From Rhodobacter aestuarii (GTDB taxonomy: Bacteria > Pseudomonadota > Alphaproteobacteria > Rhodobacterales > Rhodobacteraceae), in contig NZ_FTOG01000003.1 in the NCBI RefSeq assembly GCF_900156655.1, forward strand, positions 124,001-188,000: a stretch of DNA of 64,000 bases, written 5' to 3'. Positions 57,473 through 64,000 of this stretch are shown here, one piece after another (the first letter of the stretch is position 1; each line of letters starts with the position of its first letter). Below the pieces are notes generated by a model that was not told where the DNA came from, did not search any database, and saw only the letters and a list, made by a program, of their open reading frames with translations. Both the position numbers and the translations under genes were made by a program.

Positions 57473-57813
57473 CAGAGCACCTCCAGATCTTTGATCCGCA
57501 TTTCGTCGCCCCCTTGCACCAACAGGCGCGCGCCGCCGCAATTGGGGCAGGTATCGAGACGATGTTCAACTTCTACTGTTTTTTCGCAGTCAAAGCACAA
57601 AGCTTTGCCCGGAATGTTGAGAATTTCGAGTTCGGCCCCTTCGGCGATGGAGCCGTTCATCACCACGTCAAAGGCGAATTCGAGCGCGCCGATCTCTACC
57701 CCCGACATGCGGCCAATTTCGAGCCGCACCTTGGTGACCCGCTCAAACCCTTGCGCGCGGCCTGCGTCTTCAATGACCGAGCGAATGCCCTCAACAATCG
57801 ACATCTCATGCAT
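57472..57813 (-). CDS. hypA: Hydrogenase nickel chaperone HypA
   Basis: HypA is the nickel chaperone for the hydrogenase large subunit. The 113-residue protein starts MHEMS, with H2 as the nickel ligand, and has a zinc site with C73, C76, C89 and C92. The start at 57813 overlaps the end of hupK by eight bases and gives the invariant MHE N-terminus. Confidence 0.96.
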   Translation of the reverse strand: MHEMSIVEGIRSVIEDAGRAQGFERVTKVRLEIGRMSGVEIGALEFAFDVVMNGSIAEGAELEILNIPGKALCFDCEKTVEVEHRLDTCPNCGGARLLVQGGDEMRIKDLEVL

Positions 57814-58690
57814 TGGCAGCCATCTCCAAATGCACGGGGAAGCACGGGTCCAGAATATCCACGACCAAGGCCGCCAGCTCGGCCTTATTTGGCGGCAGCG
57901 CGGCAAGGCTTTGGTCCAAAGCCCCCCCTTCGACCAGCAAATGATCGGTGGGGGTCACGCGCGCCAAACGCGCCAAGCGGCCCTCTTCAGCATCCGCGGC
58001 CAGTGCATAGGCGCCGCGTGCCGCCGCCACAACGGCAGTGCCATCTGGGCGCAATTCAGAGGGCAAGGGCGCCTCGGCCAAGCGATGCAAATCAATGATC
58101 CGCCCCAGCACGCGCCACAACGGCCCCCGCCCCCAAAGGGTTTCTGCTTGGTGCATCAAGGGCGCATCCGCCACCCGTCCTGCGGGCGAGTTTTCTTGCG
58201 GGATCAAGGTCATCGGATTGGTCAGCGGCGGCAAGTCGGCCACCGCATCACCGGGCGAAAACCGATGCGCAACCTCGGCCAAAAGCGGCGCGACCCCTTT
58301 GCCAGAAACCAGAAAAGCCGCCAGTCGCTCGGGCTTCGGCCCGCCCCAAATCCAGTCTTGCAACACGGCGCCACCTTCACCCCAATTCTCGGGCAGGGGG
58401 CGGGGGGGAAGGTCCAACAAACGCGGCCAGATCAGGCAGATTTTGGCAAGGTGGTCGCGCAAAATCTCGCGCTGCGCCAATTCCGCTGTGCCGTGCAACC
58501 CCAAAGCCAGCCGCGCGGCATGACCTTGCGCCGCGCCACAGAGGTTGAAAAGACGCGGCAGCAGTTCTGCCGCCTCTTCAACCGGGCGCCCAATCAGCAA
58601 TTGCGCCAATGGCAACGGGTCGGGCGGCGTGATCTCTGCCACCAGCCGTGCCCCGTCCGAAGCCAGTCGAATACCGAGATCGGCGCTCAC
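57806..58690 (-). CDS. hupK: Hydrogenase expression protein HupK
   Basis: HupK is a 294-residue accessory protein of the membrane-bound uptake hydrogenase. The family looks like a shortened relative of the large subunit and is thought to scaffold ligand assembly before transfer to HupL. No catalytic motif is evident; identification rests on position between hupJ and hypA and on general similarity of the C-terminal region ([13 protein letters not shown], resembling the large-subunit DPCxxC end). It overlaps hupJ by four bases. Confidence 0.85.
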   Translation of the reverse strand: MSADLGIRLASDGARLVAEITPPDPLPLAQLLIGRPVEEAAELLPRLFNLCGAAQGHAARLALGLHGTAELAQREILRDHLAKICLIWPRLLDLPPRPLPENWGEGGAVLQDWIWGGPKPERLAAFLVSGKGVAPLLAEVAHRFSPGDAVADLPPLTNPMTLIPQENSPAGRVADAPLMHQAETLWGRGPLWRVLGRIIDLHRLAEAPLPSELRPDGTAVVAAARGAYALAADAEEGRLARLARVTPTDHLLVEGGALDQSLAALPPNKAELAALVVDILDPCFPVHLEMAANA

Positions 58691-59523
58691 GCCGTGCCCT
58701 CCTCCGGCTTGTCGCTCGCAAGCCCCGCTGAAATCAACTGACGGCGGCTGGGTTGCGCCAGCGCCTCGGCCCGGGCTTGCGCCTCTGCCTCTTCCGTCTC
58801 AGCCGCTTCAACCGCAGCCAATTCCGCCTCCCGCGCGGCGCGAATATCGCCCGAGCGGGTGGTTTCGGCGCGGTTTTCCTCTTTGAAGAGTTCCCCCATC
58901 ACCGCGCGGGCGACATCGCGCGCCTGCATCTGGGTCTGGAAATCCCCCATAGCGGAAAAGAGCGCGCAAGCCTTATAGCCGCCCACCATTTCACGCCGGT
59001 TGTGAATGAATTCATAGGTGCCCGAGGGGAAGCGCAGATCTTCCTTATCGCCCGGCGTCAGGGTGGACCAATCCTCCCCCTCGCCCGGCAACAGCACAAG
59101 GTTCATGAACCAAGGCGACATCAGCACGCCCAGACCGCGCCCCTCATAGGGCATAAAGCCCACCGCCTCGATCGAAAGAGCCTTGTTCACCAGCGGCACA
59201 TCACGCATTTTCGCGTGCCAAATCTCGCGGAAATCGGCGACCAAAAGCGCGACTTGGTCGTCGATGCGCTTTTGCTCAATCAGCCCCGGCGCGCCGGGGT
59301 CTGACTGCACAATGAACTGCTCTTTCGGCGCATCGCAATTGGGGCAATGCCAATCTTCAGGCAGCCCCGCAAAGGGCGTTCCGGGCAGGACTTGACGAAA
59401 ATCATCGCCCTGCGCCGGGTCATAGGGCGTCCAACAGATTTTGCATTCCATGATCGCCTGATCAGAGATGCGGTCATTGGCGCCCAAATAGCTGCCTTCA
59501 AACCCAGCGCGTGGGGCGGTCAT
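58687..59523 (-). CDS. hupJ: Rubredoxin-HupJ fusion protein
   Basis: This 278-residue protein joins an N-terminal rubredoxin (C27, C30, C60, C63 in CKIC and CPNC, residues about 25-70) to a HupJ/HybE-type assembly-chaperone domain (about 85-220), ending in a charged Ala/Glu-rich helix. Some hup clusters encode these two parts as separate hupI and hupJ genes. The rubredoxin is thought to protect the small subunit during maturation in oxygen. The start codon overlaps the hupH stop by four bases (ATGA). Confidence 0.9.
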   Translation of the reverse strand: MTAPRAGFEGSYLGANDRISDQAIMECKICWTPYDPAQGDDFRQVLPGTPFAGLPEDWHCPNCDAPKEQFIVQSDPGAPGLIEQKRIDDQVALLVADFREIWHAKMRDVPLVNKALSIEAVGFMPYEGRGLGVLMSPWFMNLVLLPGEGEDWSTLTPGDKEDLRFPSGTYEFIHNRREMVGGYKACALFSAMGDFQTQMQARDVARAVMGELFKEENRAETTRSGDIRAAREAELAAVEAAETEEAEAQARAEALAQPSRRQLISAGLASDKPEEGTA

Positions 59524-60347
59524 CGAATGGCCTCCAGCACTTCGCGAATGCGGCCCGCGCTGTCTTCCAGATCTTCGCGCGCGGCAAGCGCCACTTCGGG
59601 CATGGTGGTCACCTCAAACGTATCAAGGATCAGCGCATCCATCGAATTGAAGAACTGCACGCGCCACACATGCGGCAGCGCGGTCGCGGTGATCCGGCAA
59701 TTGCCATAGCCGCGCGACAGGATCGTGACCGCGCCTTCGCCCGCCGTTTCATCAAGCCAAACAAGGTCTTGCTCGGTATGGGGCAAGAGCGAGAGGTTGA
59801 TCACATGCGGCTCGCCACCCATGTAACTTGCCGATTTATCGAGCAGTTCGGCCAAGAGCGCGGGGGCGTTCACAACGCCTTCGCCACGCGGATGGCTGGC
59901 CCCTTTGGCGGCACGGAACGGCTCGAAAGCGCGGCTAAGCGAATCTGCGGGCACGTTCGCCACTTCGATCCGGTCCACGCCCGCGCCTGCTACGTTCCAA
60001 ACACCCGCAAAGACGGATTCTTGCACCATCAGCGCGGGGATACCGCGGATCTTCATCGCGACTTCGCCCTGCCCCATCGTCTCAGCAATCAAGGCACGGT
60101 TTTGCGCATCAAGCCCCGTCAGATCAAAGCTCGCCATGCCGCCCACGGCCACGGCTTCACAAGCCGCCGCAATGTCAGACAACAGCTTCAGCGCGGGCGC
60201 CACGGCAGAGCTATCTTCGACCTCAGGCAGATGGCTTTCATAGGTGCGCATCCCCTCGGGCAGTTGCATGTAGCCCAGCTCTTCTTGCTCTTCGGGCTGC
60301 GAACCGGGGCCAAAGCCAACGGGGGGCAGATGGAAATTCGAAACCAT
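59520..60347 (-). CDS. hupH: Hydrogenase expression protein HupH (HyaF family)
   Basis: This 275-residue protein belongs to the HyaF/HupH family, whose members help process the small subunit of membrane-bound [NiFe] hydrogenases. No enzyme motif is seen. It begins three bases after the hupG stop, overlaps hupJ at its end, and occupies its usual place in the R. capsulatus-like order D-F-G-H-J-K. Confidence 0.9.
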   Translation of the reverse strand: MVSNFHLPPVGFGPGSQPEEQEELGYMQLPEGMRTYESHLPEVEDSSAVAPALKLLSDIAAACEAVAVGGMASFDLTGLDAQNRALIAETMGQGEVAMKIRGIPALMVQESVFAGVWNVAGAGVDRIEVANVPADSLSRAFEPFRAAKGASHPRGEGVVNAPALLAELLDKSASYMGGEPHVINLSLLPHTEQDLVWLDETAGEGAVTILSRGYGNCRITATALPHVWRVQFFNSMDALILDTFEVTTMPEVALAAREDLEDSAGRIREVLEAIR

Positions 60348-60350
60348 GGC

Positions 60351-60767
60351 TCAGCCTTTCGCAGTCAGAATATGGGAGGTGCGGGCGATGTAATCATCCC
60401 AATCACGGATCTTTTCGATGCCGCCCAAAAATTCGCCTTCCCGAAAGAAGATAAAAGAGGGCGTTTTCAACACGCGGGTTTCCTCCCGCAGGGTGGTTTC
60501 GATGCCATCGCCCACCACGGCGCAGTCAAAGCCGTTTTGAAAGGCTTGGCGCAGTTCGGGCAGCACCACGGCGGCATCGGGCGTTTCAAGGTTGCGCGCC
60601 GCATCACCGGGCACAAAGAGGCAATGCACGCCGGGGCGGCGGGTAAACTCGGCAAGATCCGAGCCGTTTTCGAGCCGAGGATAGGCGAATTCTTCGGTCA
60701 GCCGCGTGACCAGCGGGTGGATTTTACCCGATTTGGGCGCGGTATCGGGCATGGCAAAATCGTGCAT
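60351..60767 (-). CDS. hupG: Hydrogenase expression protein HupG (HyaE family)
   Basis: This 138-residue protein belongs to the HyaE/HupG family, which has a thioredoxin-like fold without the redox CxxC and is thought to chaperone the Tat-exported small subunit. The chosen ATG 60767 (MHDFAMPD) has GAGG upstream and starts seven bases after hupF; the longer frame to 60845 would run into hupF. The region FVPGDAARNLETPDAAV and LKTPSFIFFREGEFLG fits the thioredoxin-like core. Confidence 0.9.
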   Translation of the reverse strand: MHDFAMPDTAPKSGKIHPLVTRLTEEFAYPRLENGSDLAEFTRRPGVHCLFVPGDAARNLETPDAAVVLPELRQAFQNGFDCAVVGDGIETTLREETRVLKTPSFIFFREGEFLGGIEKIRDWDDYIARTSHILTAKG

Positions 60768-60774
60768 GGGAACC

Positions 60775-61095
60775 TCAGGCAGTGGTCTTGCCGGCATCAA
60801 GCGCGGCTTGCAAATGGGGCGGAAGTTGCGGGCTGCGGCTTTCAAGGTCAGCGAAGGCTTCGCCCAGATCGCCGCCCTGCATCAGGCTGCGCAAGCCCCC
60901 CAAAGCGGCAGAGATTTTTTCGGCTTCCTCCGCCGAAATGACCTCGCGGGCGGCGCCCAGAAAGGCCAAAATCCAATCACCGGGCTGCGCCTCGGGGGTG
61001 AGCGACAGATCGACCATGCCGGGGACACCATCTTCGATCACATCGCCGCGGATGCCATCCACCGCGATCAGTTGCACAGGCACACCAACGCACAT
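60775..61095 (-). CDS. hupF: HypC-like chaperone HupF
   Basis: HupF is a HypC paralogue of 106 residues dedicated to the uptake hydrogenase large subunit; it keeps the N-terminal MCVGVPVQ with C2. In Rhizobium its homologue protects HupL under oxygen. Compared with HypC it has a longer C-terminal tail. The start shares one base with the hupD stop (TGATG). Confidence 0.93.
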   Translation of the reverse strand: MCVGVPVQLIAVDGIRGDVIEDGVPGMVDLSLTPEAQPGDWILAFLGAAREVISAEEAEKISAALGGLRSLMQGGDLGEAFADLESRSPQLPPHLQAALDAGKTTA

Positions 61096-61727
61096 CAGGC
61101 ACGGACCTTTGCTGCGCTGGGGAAGAAGCGGTAATCGCCAATGCGGCAGGCATCATCTTCGGCGGGGCGACCTTGTTCATAAGCATCGCGGGCGAGCGAA
61201 GGGTCGACCAGATCATTGCTGGGCGTCGCGCCCTCGGTGACGGTGATGCCCCAGCTGGCGAGTTCGCGCACCGCTTCGGCAAGCGCGTGGGGGATTTGCG
61301 CGGAAACGGCGGGGCGCAGGCTGCCTCCGTAATCCTCGAGCTCCACCGGCTGGCAGCCGATCAGCGTCATATGTTCTGGGCAATAGCCCATCAGTTGCGC
61401 GGTCGCGATCACGTCTTGGAAGCCGGTCTGATGCAGGCTCATTTTCTTCGCCCCCATGAAGGCAGGCACATCGCCATCGCGCATCGTCACCAAAGTGCCG
61501 GGCGTCAGGCCAAAATCGACCGCATCAAAAACCAAGAGCGCATCGGCCTCTTCCAGAAACGGCAGCAGGTAGAGCCCCTGCGTGCCACCATCCAGCAGGC
61601 GAACATTTTCGGGCAAAGCATGGGTTTGCGACATGGTTTCAACGCAACGCACGCCGAAGCCCTCATCGGCCCAAAGCACATTGCCAATGCCAAGAACGAG
61701 CACCCGTTCGGGCCTGATTTCTTGCAT
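61095..61727 (-). CDS. hupD: Hydrogenase maturation protease HupD
   Basis: HupD is the endopeptidase that cleaves the C-terminal tail of HupL once nickel is in place. The 210-residue protein has the family nickel-binding residues E22 (LWADEGFG), D68 (VFDAVDFG) and H99 (MSLHQTG). It has a strong GGGAGGGG ribosome-binding site and begins a second transcription unit: a terminator lies between hupC and this gene, leaving about 210 bases of leader. Confidence 0.95.
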   Translation of the reverse strand: MQEIRPERVLVLGIGNVLWADEGFGVRCVETMSQTHALPENVRLLDGGTQGLYLLPFLEEADALLVFDAVDFGLTPGTLVTMRDGDVPAFMGAKKMSLHQTGFQDVIATAQLMGYCPEHMTLIGCQPVELEDYGGSLRPAVSAQIPHALAEAVRELASWGITVTEGATPSNDLVDPSLARDAYEQGRPAEDDACRIGDYRFFPSAAKVRA

Positions 61728-61934
61728 GAGTCCCCTCCCTGGACCTGTCTGCGACCGCGCGCAGATGCGCCGCGAAATCTGAGGCTACGGACACACCTTC
61801 CCGGCGCCGCAAAACTGCAGCGTTGCCACCGTCACCCCAATAGGCGCGGCGCAAATAGCGGGAAAGCGAGTCGCAAAGACCCCTCTTCGGAAACCTTGTT
61901 ACCAAGTTAGCGCGACAATTGGAAGCATGATTTC

Positions 61935-61970
61935 CACGAAAAAGCCGGGCGTGAGAGACTCACGCCCGGC
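61935..61970 (-). terminator. Terminator after hupC
   Basis: On the minus strand a perfect 12-base-pair stem (GCCGGGCGTGAG with CTCACGCCCGGC, three-base loop) is followed by TTTTTCG. It separates hupSLC from the hupD-hypE genes and may act partially, since maturation genes are often read through at lower level. In the gap 61728-61934 I see no sigma-54 or FNR-type site; a TTG-N4-CAA near 61894-61903 resembles but does not match the TTG-N5-CAA HupR motif. Confidence 0.92.
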
Positions 61971-61988
61971 CCAAATCTGTTCTTCAGA

Positions 61989-62777
61989 TCACTCGATCCG
62001 GTCGTCTTTGAAGGTCCGATGGCCCGAAATCATGGTGGAAACCATGGATTGACGGCTCATCACATCTTCGCGGATCGCGGCATAGATATGGATGATCGCA
62101 AAGACCACGATCGACCACATGCCAAGGTGATGCAAGGTGTGCAGCCGCTGGCTGTTTTGCACGAGCCCCAACACCCAACCAAAGAGCGTATCGGGAAGGC
62201 TGCCCTGCCCCGCACCTTCGGCATAAAGCGCCCAGCCGGTGATCATCATGAAGGTGATGCCCAACGTGATGAAGGTGAACATCGCCATATGCGCCAGAGG
62301 GTTGTGGCCGATGTATTTCTTCGGCTCTTCCTCAAGGAACATGTACCACTTCAACTCGAAGATAAATTCCTTCCAGTAGCGCAGGTTGAAGATCGGCACA
62401 TAGAACATCTGCCGGGCGTGGCTGTTGCCCACAAAGGCCCAGTAGATCCGCGCCAAGAACCCGATCGAAAGCACCGTGCCCGCTGCGAAATGGGCAAAAC
62501 GCATATAGCCCATCACGAATTGGTTCGTGGCTTCCGAAAACTCCATGCTCGGCAGCGGGGCCCCGATCAGGTAGCCCGTCACGCACAGGATGGTGATGCA
62601 CAGGGCGTTGACCCAATGCCAGATCCGCACCGGCGCCTCATACACATATACAGACGTGCGGCGACGGATGCTTTCAAGGTCTTCAAGGGTGGCGTCCCCG
62701 GTCAGACGAGACGCCTCAAGCATCTCCTCCGGCCGGACCTTTGGTTCGTAGATCCTTTCGTCAGTAATCTTCCGCAT
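61989..62777 (-). CDS. hupC: Hydrogenase cytochrome b subunit
   Basis: HupC is the di-haem b-type cytochrome that anchors HupSL in the membrane and passes electrons to quinone. The 262-residue protein has about four membrane helices with RIWHWVNALCITILCVTGYL carrying the first haem histidine, and a further one in LHTLHHLGMW. ATG 62777 has AAAGGGGGG upstream and is 11 bases after hupL stops. A 48-residue hydrophilic N-terminal extension precedes the first helix. Confidence 0.95.
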   Translation of the reverse strand: MRKITDERIYEPKVRPEEMLEASRLTGDATLEDLESIRRRTSVYVYEAPVRIWHWVNALCITILCVTGYLIGAPLPSMEFSEATNQFVMGYMRFAHFAAGTVLSIGFLARIYWAFVGNSHARQMFYVPIFNLRYWKEFIFELKWYMFLEEEPKKYIGHNPLAHMAMFTFITLGITFMMITGWALYAEGAGQGSLPDTLFGWVLGLVQNSQRLHTLHHLGMWSIVVFAIIHIYAAIREDVMSRQSMVSTMISGHRTFKDDRIE

Positions 62778-62788
62778 GGCGCCCCCCT

Positions 62789-64000
62789 TTACCGCACTTT
62801 GACGGTGGTGAGCGGCGCGCCATCGGGCGACATCACATGGGTCGAGCAAGCAAGGCAGGGGTCGAAGCTGTGCAGCGTGCGCAGAATTTCCACCGGCTCT
62901 TCGGGACGCTCCATTTTGGTGTCCAGAAGCGAGGCCTCAAAGGCGCCGATATTGCCCTGACTATCGCGCGGCGAACCGTTCCAAGTCGTCGGCACGACGC
63001 ATTGATAGTTCTCGATCCGGCCATCCTTGATGCGGACCCAGTGGCCAAGCGCACCGCGCGGCGCCTCGGTCATGCCCACACCTTTGGCCTCTTTCGGCCA
63101 GGTTTTCGGATCCCACTTTTCGACATTGGCGGTCGAGCTGTCGCCGTTTTTGATATTGGTGATCAGCTTGTCGAAGAAGTGCTTCTGCAAACGCCCGCAA
63201 TATTCGGATTCGAGCGCGCGCGCCGCGGTGCGGCCCAACGTCGAGAACAGCGCCTCGACCGGCAGGTCCATCGTGCGCAACAAGCCTTCGACTTGGTTCT
63301 TGATGTCTTCGTGACCCTTGGCATAGCCGATGATGTAGCGCGAGAGCGGCCCCACCTCCATCGCATGGCCGCGCCAACGTGGTGCCTTGATCCACGAATA
63401 TTTCGCGCTTTCGTCGATTTCTTCGATATGGGTCCGGGTGCCTTTCAGGTTCGGGCCCAGTTCGAATTTCGGGTTCGTCTCGCCATCCCACGGATGCAGA
63501 CCTTTGCCCGGCTCGCCGTAGTCATACCACGAGTGATCGACAAATTCCTGAACCTGCTCGGGGTCACGCACATCAACGTCATGCACCTCATTGAGGTTGC
63601 CATTGATGATCGCGCCGCGCGGCAGATGCAGTTGATCGGCGCTGAAATCATTCGGATGCTCCGGAATATCGCCGTAAGCCAGAACCGATTTCGACGACAG
63701 ACCACCGCCATAGAGCCAGTTCTTATAGAAGCCGCCAATCGCCACAACGTCGGGCAGATAGACGTTCTTGTTGAACTCCATGCATTTGTCGATGATCGAG
63801 GAAACGAGGTTGAGCCGCTCCATGTTGATCGCGCCAACCGCGCCCACGCCGTGCACGTTGATCGCGCAAGGCACGCCGCCCACAAGCCAGTTCGGATGCG
63901 GGTTCTTACCGCCAAAGATCGTGTGGACCTTGACGATTTCTTTTTGCAGATCAAGCGCTTCAAGGTAGTGCGTCGTCGCCATCAGATCGGCTTCGGGCGG
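62789..64000 (-). CDS. hupL: Uptake [NiFe] hydrogenase large subunit (partial, N-terminus off window)
   Basis: HupL holds the Ni-Fe(CN)2CO active site of the membrane-bound uptake hydrogenase. About 403 residues are inside the window; roughly the first third is beyond base 64000, and the frame stays open to the edge. The C-terminal ligand motif DPCLACSTH is present, followed by a 15-residue tail (starting VMSPDG) that HupD should remove after the histidine. The segment [19 protein letters not shown] is typical of group 1 enzymes. hupS should lie upstream. Confidence 0.97.
   Translation of the reverse strand, partial: PPEADLMATTHYLEALDLQKEIVKVHTIFGGKNPHPNWLVGGVPCAINVHGVGAVGAINMERLNLVSSIIDKCMEFNKNVYLPDVVAIGGFYKNWLYGGGLSSKSVLAYGDIPEHPNDFSADQLHLPRGAIINGNLNEVHDVDVRDPEQVQEFVDHSWYDYGEPGKGLHPWDGETNPKFELGPNLKGTRTHIEEIDESAKYSWIKAPRWRGHAMEVGPLSRYIIGYAKGHEDIKNQVEGLLRTMDLPVEALFSTLGRTAARALESEYCGRLQKHFFDKLITNIKNGDSSTANVEKWDPKTWPKEAKGVGMTEAPRGALGHWVRIKDGRIENYQCVVPTTWNGSPRDSQGNIGAFEASLLDTKMERPEEPVEILRTLHSFDPCLACSTHVMSPDGAPLTTVKVR

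Noticed and set aside
56714-58741. A 675-codon open frame on the plus strand
   Set aside because: It lies wholly antisense to hypB, hypA and hupK, which have clear family motifs. Its translation is arginine/histidine-rich with no domain, as expected from a GC-rich shadow frame.
61728-61943. Sigma-54 promoter or HupR site before hupD
   Set aside because: No GG-N10-GC at -24/-12 spacing was found, and the only TTG/CAA pair has a four-base spacer, not the five-base spacer expected for HupR.

Overview
The window comes from a purple non-sulphur alphaproteobacterium of the Rhodobacteraceae, close to Rhodobacter capsulatus. The base composition is GC-rich, and three blocks match R. capsulatus in order and sequence features: the hup/hyp uptake-hydrogenase cluster with hupR inside it, a type I sulfide:quinone oxidoreductase with cysteines at 127, 159 and 353, and a hisS-hisZ-hisG cluster using the short HisG. 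Placement is from gene content and remembered family features; no database search was possible.

Layout. 1-1.8 kb: gcvT-gcvH (minus) behind a tandem glycine riboswitch. 1.9-9 kb: gltX, a small zincin metallopeptidase, an exported metallo-beta-lactamase-fold hydrolase, a two-gene unit with a FIST-like protein and a 69-residue partner, a PfkB sugar kinase and nadE. 9-14 kb: an exported protein built of 18 MORN repeats that is an internal duplication of a nine-repeat block, a six-helix sensor histidine kinase, and leuA. 14.4-20 kb: the cell-shape operon mreB-mreC-mreD-mrdA-rodA. 20-31 kb: a hydroxyacid dehydrogenase, an alpha/beta hydrolase, hisS-hisZ-hisG, an SH3-like exported protein, slyX, an AbrB-type membrane protein and dnaE. 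31-40.3 kb: a purine unit of xdhA-xdhB-xdhC coupled by stop/start overlaps to a BMP-type nucleoside ABC importer. 40.4-46.5 kb: sqr, then on the minus strand an Efe-type iron uptake set (cupredoxin, efeU, efeO, efeB, stand-alone M75 protein). 46.6-52.4 kb: a PAS-GGDEF-EAL protein and a CheB-CheR-PAS hybrid. 52.6-64 kb (minus): hupL (partial), hupC, terminator, then hupD-F-G-H-J-K, hypA-B, hupR, hypC-D-E.

How it works together. The hydrogenase block gives the catalytic subunit, the quinone-linked cytochrome b and nearly all maturation factors; hupS, hypF and the H2-sensing hupTUV would lie outside. Electrons from H2 (HupSLC) and sulfide (Sqr) both enter the quinone pool. The xdh/importer unit couples purine uptake to xanthine oxidation. 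The Efe set has EfeO's two domains present both fused and as separate proteins, and the fused copy has lost the histidine of the M75 HxxE motif.

No tRNA, rRNA, CRISPR array, insertion sequence, integrase or prophage gene was seen. The most unusual items are the FIST-like pair (4.8-6.0 kb), the domain-redistributed Efe locus, the duplicated MORN protein, and the CheBR/c-di-GMP pair next to the hydrogenase genes.
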